From Dunaliella salina (Eukaryota; Chlorophyta; Chlorophyceae; Chlamydomonadales; Dunaliellaceae): 13,559 nucleotides of DNA. Positions 1 through 6,958 of this stretch are shown here, piece after piece (within the stretch, counting starts at the first letter, position 1; each line of letters starts with the position of its first letter). The stretch lies in contig MU069714.1 in assembly GCA_002284615.2 (NCBI GenBank), positions 204,319 to 217,877 of the forward strand. Direction: 5' to 3'. The notes under the pieces were generated by a model that did no database searches, had not been told where the DNA came from, and worked only from the letters and a program-made list of their open reading frames with translations. Both the position numbers and the translations under genes were made by a program.

Positions 1-346
1 CCACCAGGCGCCCCTCCACTTCTGCCTCATGCCTGGCATCCATGATGGTTGCTGCCTGCCAGGCAAGCGCATTGACATGTTGCCTCTGCCTGCGCTGCTC
101 AAAGATGAGCTGCAGCTGCTGCTCGTCCCTATGCTGCTGCTGCTGCTCCAGCTTCGTAACCTGCTGCTGCTGCAGGGCCACATGGGCAGCCATCTCGGTG
201 AGGCGCCCGTTCAGGAGCGGCAGGACGTCGAGCTTGGAGAGGATTATCGCTTCAAAAGGCGACTGAGGAACATAGGATTGCTCCAGAGGGTCGTGTGGAG
301 TGCTTGGTACAACGGCGCTCAGGTGCTCGTGTCCAGGATCCGCCAT
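1..346 (-). CDS. Partial hypothetical protein, Gln-rich coiled-coil-like N-terminus
   Basis: The minus strand is open for 115 codons from an ATG at 346 to the left edge, so the gene continues outside the window. The protein begins MADPGHEHLSAVVPSTPHD. A proline-containing region comes first (about residues 1-45), followed by a helix-prone Gln/Glu/Arg-rich stretch (about 55-115) with CAG-type runs (QQQQ twice) and regular Leu/Ala spacing typical of a coiled coil. The ATG context (AAC ATG G) is good. The frame stays open upstream to a possible splice acceptor (TTTTTAG at about 375-380, exon from 374), so the true start could lie in an upstream exon. I recognise no domain. The RLE-type LINE 3' end lies less than 100 bp upstream in the same orientation. 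Plus-strand frames over this stretch are shadows of the CAG runs. Confidence 0.6.
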   Translation of the reverse strand, partial: MADPGHEHLSAVVPSTPHDPLEQSYVPQSPFEAIILSKLDVLPLLNGRLTEMAAHVALQQQQVTKLEQQQQHRDEQQLQLIFEQRRQRQHVNALAWQAATIMDARHEAEVEGRLV

Positions 347-651
347 GTTCCATGCGATTTCCTCTTGCAACAACCTAAAAACAATCTTTCCTTTGTTTTT
401 TAAGACAGACATTTAAGAGGACAAGAAAGAAGTGAGGAAGGAGGGATGAAGGAAGGAAGGAACAGGAAAGAAAAAGTACAAAGGCAGAAAAACTCCCTCT
501 AGATCAATTAAGGAAAAGGAGACACGTTGGCTCAAAAAAGGGCTGCGTGCCCCCTCCACCACAAGGTATGAAAAAGAGAAAGCTAATGTGGATCTGGAGG
601 GTTACTAGAAGCACCTGGCTCTGGAACCTGGCTGCGGGGGGTATTTCAATA

Positions 652-897
652 CTATTGACCTAGTAGGTCACCTACCTTACGGTAAGGTAAGGTAAGGTTA
701 CATCGCTTTATCCGCCTACAAGGGCAGCTGAGCGGAGACATAGAGGCCTGTAATCAGACCAATTTAAGTAAAAATGAAAGTATTGCTCAAAAATCAGACA
801 CAAACTTGGCTTATTCTAAGACATTAGCTTGATTCATGAAGTCTCTTAGACGGATTGGACAACTGGGAGATGCACAGCTGAACAAATGATGGATTGT
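652..897 (-). mobile_element. 246-bp insertion in the RLE-type LINE, containing SINE-like copy A
   Basis: This stretch has no counterpart in the plus RLE copy and is bounded by the 8-bp direct repeat TTTCAATA (644-651 and 898-905), which sits once in the homologous site. It contains copy A of the SINE-like repeat at about 681-765: a GGTAA pentamer run, then the conserved core with GGGCAGCTGAGCGG. On the minus strand the pentamers form a 3'-type tail. Between the pentamers and the low-coordinate repeat lies a 13-bp palindrome, GACCTAGTAGGTC (658-670). The 8-bp repeat is short and AT-rich, so the boundary is less secure than those of the other insertions. No coding potential is seen. Confidence 0.55.
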
Positions 898-1050
898 TTT
901 CAATAGCGCGGCATGTGGTAACTAGTTTGTGGGCATATTGGACAGAAAGGGCTGAAGTTGTTGACCAAGTTTTGTGGCACGCTGGTGATCCTAGTTGTTT
1001 GAATTGCGTCAGGGTATGCTCAGTGTAGATAGATCCACCAACACCCAGGA

Positions 1051-1612
1051 TTTAGATTTACATTTACATTTACATTTGGGGACCTTCAGCCAGATTGTTC
1101 GACTGTTCGGCCTGTGACTGGTCCTCGCCAGCCAACATAATATCCATAAGCTCAGAAATAAACAAATAAAGCTTGTTGTTGTGTTGCAAGAGGAAATTCT
1201 GCACACCCTGGACACTAACTTGCTGTAAATAAGGTTGTTCCATTGAAAAAACACCTGGGAAGCAGTTGAACAGGTAAGCACACTTTCTCCTCAAATCACA
1301 AACAGCTGCGTTTCTGCACGTCAAAAGGGCATGGACTTCATCCTGAATCTCATCACTAGAGCAGCAATCACACACGAGAGAGTTTCGAGAATCCCAAGCC
1401 GCTGTCTCTACCTTCAACCTGTGTGCCCTAAGTCTGAATCGGCTAACATTCCTTACGACATGTTGAGACAGATCCAAATGCATGTGTCTCGGTAAGCGGG
1501 CTGGGGCACGCACATTGTGGTCAAAAGGCACTGCAAACAAAGTTTGATAGGTTGCCAATTTACTGTAAGTCTCCCGAGGGTTTACTCCCTCAACATCTCT
1601 CCACACTGCCCG
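1051..1612 (-). mobile_element. 5'-truncated L1-like LINE (family 1), minus copy
   Basis: On the minus strand this encodes the last 181 residues of an L1-like reverse transcriptase ORF, from LRAVWRDVEGVNPRET to the terminal EGPQM (stop at about 1070). It includes the CX2CX9HX4C zinc finger (CDCC...H...C) and lacks the whole catalytic RT. It is flanked by a 10-12 bp TSD, CAACACCCAGGA, at 1039-1050 and 1613-1624, and it splits the RLE coding sequence exactly there. The 3' end is a hexamer tail of TAAATG/TAAATC units in which the stop codon itself lies. By hand, about 17 of 530 bases differ from the plus copy, so both are fairly young. The 208-codon ORF here starts in RLE sequence in another frame; its first 27 residues are an artefact. 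Confidence 0.9.
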
Positions 1613-1723
1613 CAACACCCAGGAGAATAGGGTGAATTGTATCAGCTTTAGCGTCAATAAGTTTGCAAAGTTCTGCATGCTGCTGCTTTGCCGCATTCAA
1701 CTGATGCTCTGGTCTTGTGTCTC

Positions 1724-2170
1724 TGAAAGAAAGATAGGAAAGGAACAACTGAAGGCAGAAAACTGCATTCCCCCCCCTTTTGACTCGCAATGCAAGGAGT
1801 GCCTAGAGAAAAAGGCACAAAGCACCGACACAGGCATTGACCCCACTGGTTGGCCGCCGCCTTTAAGGGAACCACAGGCTACCGCGGTTATGCAAAAGGG
1901 AAGCAGGGCAGGCAGTGAAACTACTTTGCAACCAAAAGCAGACTCGTCATGCCTATGGAAATTTCCTCATTTGTCCCTTTCCTTCTTTTCATGTAAACCC
2001 ATTTCACTCAGGCACCCTCTTGAGGAAGTGTAAAAGAAAAGGGTCATAAGTATAGACCAAGGAACCCAACCTCTCATGGGATGATGGCTAGGAGAGGGTA
2101 ATTGAGATGTTGCATCCTCAAGATGGTGGAAGATGCCAATGTGCTGGCGACAAGGTGACTTTTGTTATGA
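1724..2170. other. No gene recognised
   Basis: Several short frames are open on both strands, but none has recognisable domains, splice-site support or similarity to the retroelements nearby. A C-run (about 1770-1778) and purine-rich stretches are present. It may be older degraded repeat DNA. Confidence 0.4.
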
Positions 2171-2184
2171 GTACGATCCCTAGG

Positions 2185-2302
2185 TAAGGTTAGGTTAGGT
2201 CACATCGCTACATCCGCCTACAAGGGCAGCTGAGCGGAAACACAGAGGCCTGTAACCAGACCAGTCTGAAAAAGAAAGCTGTGTTCGGAAGTGTTAACTG
2301 CT
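2185..2302 (-). mobile_element. SINE-like retroposon, copy B, with perfect 14-bp TSD
   Basis: A 118-bp insertion flanked by identical 14-bp repeats, GTACGATCCCTAGG, at 2171-2184 and 2303-2316. The insert opens on the plus strand with GGTTA/GGTAA pentamers, followed by the core shared with copies A, C and D (ATCCGCCTACAAGGGCAGC, then TGAGCGGAAACAC and GGCCTGTAACCAGACC). Read on the minus strand, the pentamers become a 3' tail (ACCTT/ACCTA)n, as expected of a retroposon. There is no ORF. CAGCTGAGCGG on the plus strand matches 10 of 11 positions of a pol III A box, but no convincing B box follows, so a tRNA origin is unproven. It could instead be the 3' end of an unseen LINE. Confidence 0.75.
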
Positions 2303-2316
2303 GTACGATCCCTAGG

Positions 2317-2555
2317 ACAGAGTGATATCCCAGTAGGGTTTCTGCTATAAGGGATGTTGATGACCCAGCCAACACTTCAAACAACAGTATGGTGAGTAAT
2401 GTGAGCTGAGGCCCTTTAGAGATGGCCAATCTGGTTCCTGGACTTGGAGCTGGCTGGGCTGATGAAATTTTGAACCTGGTGGAGTGGCTGTGGCTGGCGC
2501 TGAATGCTGCCTGTCTATGACATGGTAGTAGACTGTTATCCAAAAGAGAAAAGTA
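2317..2555. other. No gene recognised
   Basis: Sequence between SINE-like copies B and C. It is open on the minus strand for a stretch that runs through both repeats, which indicates chance rather than coding. Nothing recognisable is seen. Confidence 0.4.
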
Positions 2556-2624
2556 GGGTAAGGCAAGGTTACATCGCGACATCCGCCTACAAGGGCAGCT
2601 GAGCGGAAACACTGAGGTCTGGCC
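2556..2624 (-). repeat. SINE-like repeat, copy C (short)
   Basis: It begins GGGTAAGGCAAGGTTACATCGC and continues with the core CATCCGCCTACAAGGGCAGC and TGAGCGGAAACACTGAGG found in copies A, B and D. It is the same orientation as A and B. The end distal to the pentamers is shorter than in copy B, and I found no clear target-site duplication. Confidence 0.65.
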
Positions 2625-2811
2625 TAAAAAGGAACAGCTCAAATCACAAAGCATGAACTGGAAAATTGATAACAAATCGTGTCTGTTGTGGTTTGGTGAT
2701 TGATGAAACTGTGCGAGACAGATGTCGTTGGATCAAAAAAGCACAAATGTTCAGAGTATATATGATGGACAGTGTTTTGCTGTGTAAATTTAATTAGCAT
2801 TCATTAAGGGA

Positions 2812-3665
2812 TTACAAGGGGTGGCCTACAGCCCAAGACTCTGGCTGATCGGCTGCTGGTGAAATAATCTCAGCCAGCATCAAAAATTGAAACCAACTTT
2901 GACAAAAATCTGAAAATCTGTATGTTTTTATTTAGCTTTTCCTTTTTTCCTGTTCCTTTTGTACGAGTCTTGGTTTAAAAAAGCATTGATCTCAGGATCA
3001 GTCAAAACGTGGTATATCACAAGCTACGTAGCTCGTCAAGAAAAGAATGAAGTCAGTAATTGGAAGCTGGGCAAAAGTATATAATGGTTTGAATCCTGTC
3101 AAACCATTATAAAGATCAATGAATAAGTCCTTGTATTTTCTGCGCAGCTCACACATCTCCTGGCAATTGCAATAGAAGAGAACATGTTTCTCGTCCTGGA
3201 CTTCAGCACACTAACACTTACCACAAATGTTTGAACCACCCAGCCATTTACAGGATTCGATCTTCAAGCAGTGGGCACGAAGCCTGAACCTACTTACATT
3301 CCTTATGACTCCTTATCCAGATCTTTAGATAAATATGTTAGGATACAAAAGGGTGTACGCGCTGTTTGTTAAAGGTTTTCCACACCAATGGTGACAAGTC
3401 ACTGCTTTCCTGTTCCTTTCCTCCTCGGAGACTTCAAGCATCCGCTCCTCTCCATATCATTTGCTGCCTGTACCTCAAATCCCCTAAGAAATCCTGCATG
3501 GGGATTCTAGAAGCACTCGACATCTTGTGCTAAAACATGTCCTCATGGCGCATGCCATTAAAGACTGTAGACACATGTGCAGGCCAACAACACTCTTCCC
3601 TATTAGCCAGGTGCAAATCCGCTTTTAGCACTCTACGTAATGTCTCACTGTTTGAATCAAGATAC
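2812..3665 (-). pseudogene. Decayed L1-like LINE (family 2) RT C-terminal region
   Basis: This is only visible by translating the minus strand across frameshifts. In order from 3665 down: SNSETLRRVLKADLHLANRE, CCWPAHVSTVFNGMRHEDMF, stop, IPMQDFLGDLRYRQQMIWR, shift, TPFCILTYLSKDLDKE, shift, VIRNVSRFRLRAHCLKIES, then a zinc finger CGKC...H(VLFY)C with an internal stop, ELRRKYKDLF, and a terminal DQPESWAVGHPL with TAA at 2814-2812. Each block aligns in order with family 1 (e.g. VIRNVSRFRLRAHRLKVE, DLRRKYAYLF), but at much lower identity. At least two in-frame stops and several frameshifts show an old, dead copy. The minus frame stays open from 3665 up to about 3852, but that part does not align with family 1. 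Confidence 0.8.
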
Positions 3666-3914
3666 TGTTGAAAACTTAACAGTTCATTCCAAGCATGCTC
3701 ATGCAAAGCTCCATGTTTACCAAATGTATCGCTGTCATGTTTGCTCCTCTGCGATTCACACTGACTAGCTTGGACGGTACCAAGTATAGGGTCCCCGGGA
3801 TAACTCTGTGCTAATGTAGTCCCACAGTCCAGGTCTAAAGAGAAAGAAGAAGAACTTCATGTTGTTTAGGTAAAAAAGAGAAGGCCTCTCATCCAAAACG
3901 ATCGACTGCTGTGT

Positions 3915-4037
3915 TATCCAAATAGCCATTAGCCAGTTTCGTGTCTACATGGTTGAAGTGCTTAAAAGCTAAAAAAACTTATCTTACCCTATCCAAATAG
4001 CCATTAGCCAAGTTCGTGTGTGCATGCTTGAAATGCT
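3915..4037 (+). repeat. 48-bp direct repeat, two copies 75 bp apart
   Basis: TATCCAAATAGCCATTAGCC starts both copies (3915-3962 and 3990-4037), which match at about 42 of 48 positions. Translated on the plus strand the copies read IQIAISQFRVYMVEVL and IQIAISQVRVCMLEML, so both may be duplicated coding sequence from the upstream part of the plus RLE-type element. The 27 bp between them is A/T-rich. Confidence 0.6.
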
Positions 4038-4070
4038 GCGCCTCAGTTTCGAGTACTGCTTTCGATGTAG

Positions 4071-4250
4071 CCCGGAAAAGAAAAAGCTTCCCTAGCGGGA
4101 CTAGACCCCAAGCATCACAGGGGAACGACCTTATCACCTCAAAGGGTCCGCCTTATCGAACCCCCGATTAATCGAACTCACGACCTCCACGTCCCTTTTG
4201 GGGATGAGATTCAAATGAACCACACCAGGTTCCCGCCCGGACTGTTCTGG
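4071..4250 (+). pseudogene. RLE-type LINE coding fragment upstream of RNase H
   Basis: The frame following a TAG at 4068-4070 is open to 4286; the part before the SINE-like insertion contains VRLIEPPINRTHDLHVPFGD and EIQMNHTRFPPGLFW. It has the composition of real protein and sits directly upstream of the RNase H-like segment in the same strand. The preceding 27 codons, in another frame (3991-4071, IAISQVRVCMLEML...CSPEKKK), look like its N-terminal continuation across a frameshift. Assigning it to the RLE element rests on position and frame logic, not on a motif. Confidence 0.4.
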
Positions 4251-4314
4251 GTAAGGCTTCTGTGTTTCCGCTCAACTGCCCTGTAGACGGATAAAATGAT
4301 ATAATCTTACCTTA
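4243..4314 (+). repeat. SINE-like repeat, copy D (opposite orientation)
   Basis: Reverse complement of the family core: CTGTGTTTCCGCTCAACTGC, then CCTGTAGACGGATAAAATGA, ending in a CTTACCTTA pentamer-type tail. It is inserted in the plus RLE-type element between the FPPGLFW segment and the RNase H-like segment, so it is younger than that element. The core differs from copies A-C at several positions. Confidence 0.65.
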
Positions 4315-4327
4315 TCCAAACAGGAGT

Positions 4328-4446
4328 TCTCTCAGTCTGAACTTTGTGGTGGGGGGGTCATACAGTCTACGTACCTATATGGCCCCTTTTCCTAAATTGA
4401 TGTAGGGAGGGTTTCTCTGCCTACGTAGCTTTTCTTTTCTTTTCTT
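4328..4446 (+). mobile_element. 119-bp 3' end of an RLE-type LINE, inserted with 13-bp TSD
   Basis: Flanked by identical 13-bp repeats TCCAAACAGGAGT at 4315-4327 and 4447-4459. The insert matches the 3' UTR of both RLE-type copies (7028-7130 plus; 550-440 minus): TTGTGGTGGGGG, then TTTTCCTAAATTGATGTAGG, then GTTTCTCTGCCTACGTAG, ending in (TTTTC)n. It is an extreme 5'-truncated retrotransposition of this family into one of its own relatives. Removing it with one TSD copy leaves the host coding frame (NRSNKFKLALHNIL) continuous. Confidence 0.85.
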
Positions 4447-4447
4447 T

Positions 4448-4779
4448 CCAAACAGGAGTAACAAATTTAAGTTGGCTCTGCACAACATCTTAATTGCAGG
4501 TACTACCTACAGTGAGTTTCCTGTCAGACCTCACGTCACTGATGTGTACATCACTGAACAAAATGTTATGACACAAGGGTTTACAAGGGTTGGCTTACTG
4601 CCCTTGACTTTGGCTGGATTTTGACAAAAATTTTGAATCTGAAGTCTGATTTATAAGGGTTTACAAGTACTAAAACCATCACAAGAGCTGGATTGGCAGC
4701 AATTGCTGCTGCTATCATTACCAAACATGCAGGCATTGCATCAGACAGCCTCACCTCTCTCGAACAAATGTGTAAATAA
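4448..4779 (+). pseudogene. RNase H-like segment of the RLE-type LINE, broken
   Basis: In the frame of the downstream RLE ORF, 4668-4776 reads TKTITRAGLAAIAAAI...IASDSLTSLEQM and ends at TAA (4777-4779). RxELAAIxxAL followed by TDSL is the classic retroelement RNase H pattern: here the acidic Glu is Gly (RAG for RAE), while the Asp of the DS motif is kept. Upstream, 4460-4587 supplies PVRPHVTDVYITEQNVMTQG in a frame that joins this one exactly when the 80 bp of insertion plus one TSD copy (4588-4667) are removed. The first catalytic Asp region is not identifiable. The missing Glu and the stop make it inactive. In the living element it would degrade the RNA strand after first-strand synthesis. 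Confidence 0.6.
4588..4654 (-). mobile_element. 67-bp 3' end of an L1-like family 2 element, with 13-bp flanking repeat
   Basis: Bounded by AAGGGTTTACAAG at 4575-4587 and 4655-4667. On the minus strand the insert matches the very 3' end of the decayed family 2 copy (2812-2910), sharing TTTTTGTCAAA and a terminal CCAGCCAAAGTC-like stretch before CTTGTAA. It splits the RNase H-like frame, and its removal repairs that frame. One caution: the flanking repeat resembles family 2's own terminal sequence (CTTGTAATCCCTT at 2805-2817), so part of it may be element tail rather than pure target duplication. Confidence 0.65.
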
Positions 4780-4836
4780 CTTCCTTACCCTGAGAAGCTC
4801 CTGCTCTCAGGCTGCAAAAACCATATCATCTCCAAC

Positions 4837-6939
4837 ATGAAAACTGAACGCCATAACATTGCAGGCAGAATGATTACAAAAGCCCTCAGAAAGTGCCTTG
4901 CAGGGGCAGGCCTATCCTACACAGACATAGGAAGCGACTTTAAGCTTGCTCAACGCAACCTCCAACACCCTACACATGCCTCAAACAGAACTTTACCTGC
5001 TGACTTCTTCCCTCGTAACCTTTCAGAGAGGAAAAGACTCAACTCCAGTCGACTAGATGCTGTTTTAATCACCCCTTTTTATGCCAATCATACTTCAAAC
5101 GGTGTTTCTCCTACTCATTGCCATCACGCTTTGCGCAGCTCCCCACGGAGGACCACCAGAACTAGCCGCATGAGGCAGTCCCATGGACTAAATGCAAATG
5201 AACGTCATGTGCACCTAATAGAAATCAAGTTCTGTGGAGACACAAGGCCAGAGCATAAGTTCAACGCGGCAAAACAGCAGCATGCAGACCTTTGTAAACT
5301 TATTAACATTCAAGCTGTCGCAATTCACCCTTTTCTCCTGGGTGTGGGTGGAACTATTTCCGCTGAGCATACCCTGAAGCAATTCAAACAACTAGGATTG
5401 GATCACCAGCGTGCCACGAAGCTTGCTCAACAACTTCATGCCCATCCTGTTCAATATGCCCACAAACTAGTCTCCACACGCTGCGCTATTGAAAACAAGA
5501 ATACTTCCCACAGCCAGGTTCTAGAGCCAAGCCATGTGAATGACATTGATGAAATTGCGGAAAGGGTGCAAGGTGCTGTCACGGGTGCAGCTGAGTTCCA
5601 TGTGACGCACATGTTGTANGCTGATGACCTGACTCTGATGGCCAATGATCCTCATGCTTTGCAGACCATGCTGAACCGCTTACATGCGTATGCTCAGCGG
5701 AAGCACTTAATCATCAACACCGCTAAGNCGGAGGTAGTTCACTTTAATTCCTCAGGGTCAGATCTGCCTGTTTTTCATGTTGGGGGGGTGCCACTNGCAC
5801 ACAAGGAGTCTTTCAAGTACCTCGGCATGNTGTTTCACAAGCGCATGAGCATGACNAAGTCCTCTNAGCATGCTACTNGTCCNTTCATGGCGTCTGCTTT
5901 TCGGGTCCGTCAATTTGTTCGTGAGCACTCTCTGGCAAATAGGCCATATGTCTCTCTGTGGCTTGGGAAGACGTATGTGGTTCCGGCTGGACTGTATGCA
6001 GGGCAGGTGTGGGGAACTGAGTACATTAAAGAGGGCAAGGAGTTTGCGAGTGACCTGCAAGTGCGGCACATGGGTTATCTAAAAAGCACGCTGGGTGTCA
6101 AACGTACCACTCCAAACTGGGCTGTTTTGCGGGAGTGTGGTCATGAGCCGCTCCAGTTTTATTGGTTCAGATCTGTTGTTAAGATGTATAATAGCATGCT
6201 CAGGTCCAATAGCGGGATGCTGAGAAGCGTGCTGAAAGCGGATCTGAACATTCATTCTCGTGAGCCTTCTTGCTGGACTGCTCAAGTTTTAGATGCCTTT
6301 CATGGATTGCGGCGCTGTGATTCCTTTGTTGAAGCTGTGCGGCAGGGTACACCTATTTCTATTCAAGAGTTCACTGCTGACCTAAGGCACAGGTTGCGGG
6401 CAGTGTGGAGAGATGTTGAGGGAGTAAACCCTCGGGAGACTTACAGTAAATTGGCAACCTATCAAACTTTGCTTGCAGTGCCTTTTGACCACAATGTGCG
6501 TGCCCCAGCCCGCTTACCGAGACACATGCATCTGGGTCTGTCTCAACATGTCATAAGGAATGTTAGCCGATTCAGACTTAGGGCACACAGGTTGAAGGTA
6601 GAGACAGCGGCTTGGGATTCTCGAAACTCTCTTGTGTGTGAATGCTGCTCTAGTTATGAGATTCAGGATGAAGTCCATGCCCTTTTGACGTGCAGAAACG
6701 TAGCTGTTTGTGATTTGAGGAGAAAGTATGCTTACCTGTTCAACTGCCTCTCAGGTGTTTTTTCAATGGAACAACCTTATTTACAGCAAGTTAGTGTCCA
6801 GGGTGTGCAGGATTTCCTCTTTCAACACAACAACAAGCTTTATTTGTTTATTTCTGAGCTTATGGACATTATGTTGGCTGGCGAGGACCAGTCACAGGCT
6901 GTTCAGTCGAACAATCTGGCTGAAGGTCCCCAAATGTAA
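4837..6939 (+). pseudogene. Accidental fusion ORF: RLE domain + C-terminal half of L1-like RT
   Basis: A 700-codon ORF made of two retroelements. Residues 1-232 belong to the RLE-type LINE: a PD-(D/E)XK-like nuclease with D74 in RLDAVLI, E129 and K131 in LIEIKFC, then DTRPEH and HPFLLGVGGT. The ATG at 4837 is simply the first Met after the stop at 4777; the natural reading frame comes from upstream. Residues 233-700 belong to an inserted L1-like LINE: RT motif C (Tyr261 probable, A262 D263 D264), motif D region (about 289-305), motif E FKYLGM (326-331), the thumb/C-terminal region, and zinc finger C601-X2-C604-X9-H614-X4-C619. RT motifs A and B are absent, so no polymerase activity is possible. 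The junction lies exactly at the 13-bp TSD (5520-5532). Eight Ns fall in this ORF. No evidence of expression. Confidence 0.9.
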
Positions 6940-6958
6940 ATGTAAATCTAAATCTAAA
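5533..6958 (+). mobile_element. 5'-truncated L1-like LINE (family 1), plus copy, 13-bp TSD
   Basis: A 1,426-bp insertion in the RLE-type element, flanked by identical TCTAGAGCCAAGC at 5520-5532 and 6959-6971. It starts just before NDIDEIAERVQGAVTGAAE, shortly upstream of the RT active-site box, and ends in a TAAATG/TAAATC hexamer tail. The ORF stop (TAA 6937-6939, after EGPQM) lies within the first tail units, so there is effectively no 3' UTR. Taking out the insert and one TSD copy restores the RLE C-terminus SQVLEPSASSNPPDPH with TAG at 7000-7002, which confirms the boundaries. Confidence 0.95.
5619..5883. other. Cluster of eight ambiguous bases (N)
   Basis: Single Ns at 5619, 5728, 5796, 5830, 5856, 5866, 5878 and 5883, all in the RT part of the L1-like insertion and nowhere else in the window. 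Three (5796, 5856, 5883) are at fourfold-degenerate third positions, leaving Leu, Thr and Pro certain. The N at 5619 is in the codon TAN of the active-site box, which can be Tyr or stop. Scattered single Ns suggest positions that differ between collapsed repeat copies. Confidence 0.9.

Larger units (their letters stand above)
430..1723 (-). mobile_element. RLE-type (Dualen-like) LINE, 3' fragment, interrupted by two insertions
   Basis: On the minus strand, 1723-1613 encodes part of a restriction-like endonuclease (DTRPEHQLNAAKQQHAELCK...HPILLGV). The domain resumes at 1038-898 (GGSIYTEHTLTQFKQLG, then SVQYAHKLVTTCRAIE) and again at about 640-573 with the C-terminus ...NPPDPH and TAG. A T-rich 3' UTR follows to about 430. 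All pieces match the plus copy in order (5236-5345, 5346-5496, 5505-5532 plus 6972-7002, then 7003-7130). The interruptions are an L1-like insertion (1051-1612) and a 246-bp insertion (652-897). A 5-bp deletion near 990 shifts the frame, so the copy is dead. Homology stops abruptly at 1723, which is either the 5'-truncation point or another break. By hand, the first piece differs from the plus copy at about 15 of 110 positions. Confidence 0.85.

Noticed and set aside
29..403. 124-codon plus ORF rich in Leu and Cys
   Set aside because: It is the reverse reading of CAG runs in the minus-strand Gln-rich gene.
681..700. Telomere-like GGTAA/GGTTA runs at SINE-like copies
   Set aside because: They are few pentamers, always attached to the same core at dispersed insertions, so they are a retroposon tail rather than telomeric DNA.
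1051..1723. Minus copy as a spliced or internally deleted version of the 700-codon fusion: the 1,049 bp missing relative to the plus copy (5344-6392) would start GT and end AG.
   Set aside because: RLE sequence resumes on the other side of the L1-like part (1038 down to 898) with a 10-12 bp TSD, and RLE and L1-like parts differ in divergence. A nested insertion explains everything; the GT..AG is coincidence.
1632..2033. 133-codon plus ORF
   Set aside because: It starts within the antisense of the RLE fragment and has no recognisable domain.
4150..4200. tRNA-like B box on the minus strand (GTGAGTTCGATTAAT)
   Set aside because: There is no matching acceptor stem or A box, and the plus strand reads as coherent protein (DLHVPFGDEIQMNH).
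4837..6939. A novel functional nuclease-polymerase system
   Set aside because: The RT lacks motifs A and B, an exact TSD lies at the junction, and the upstream frame is interrupted by a stop at 4777.
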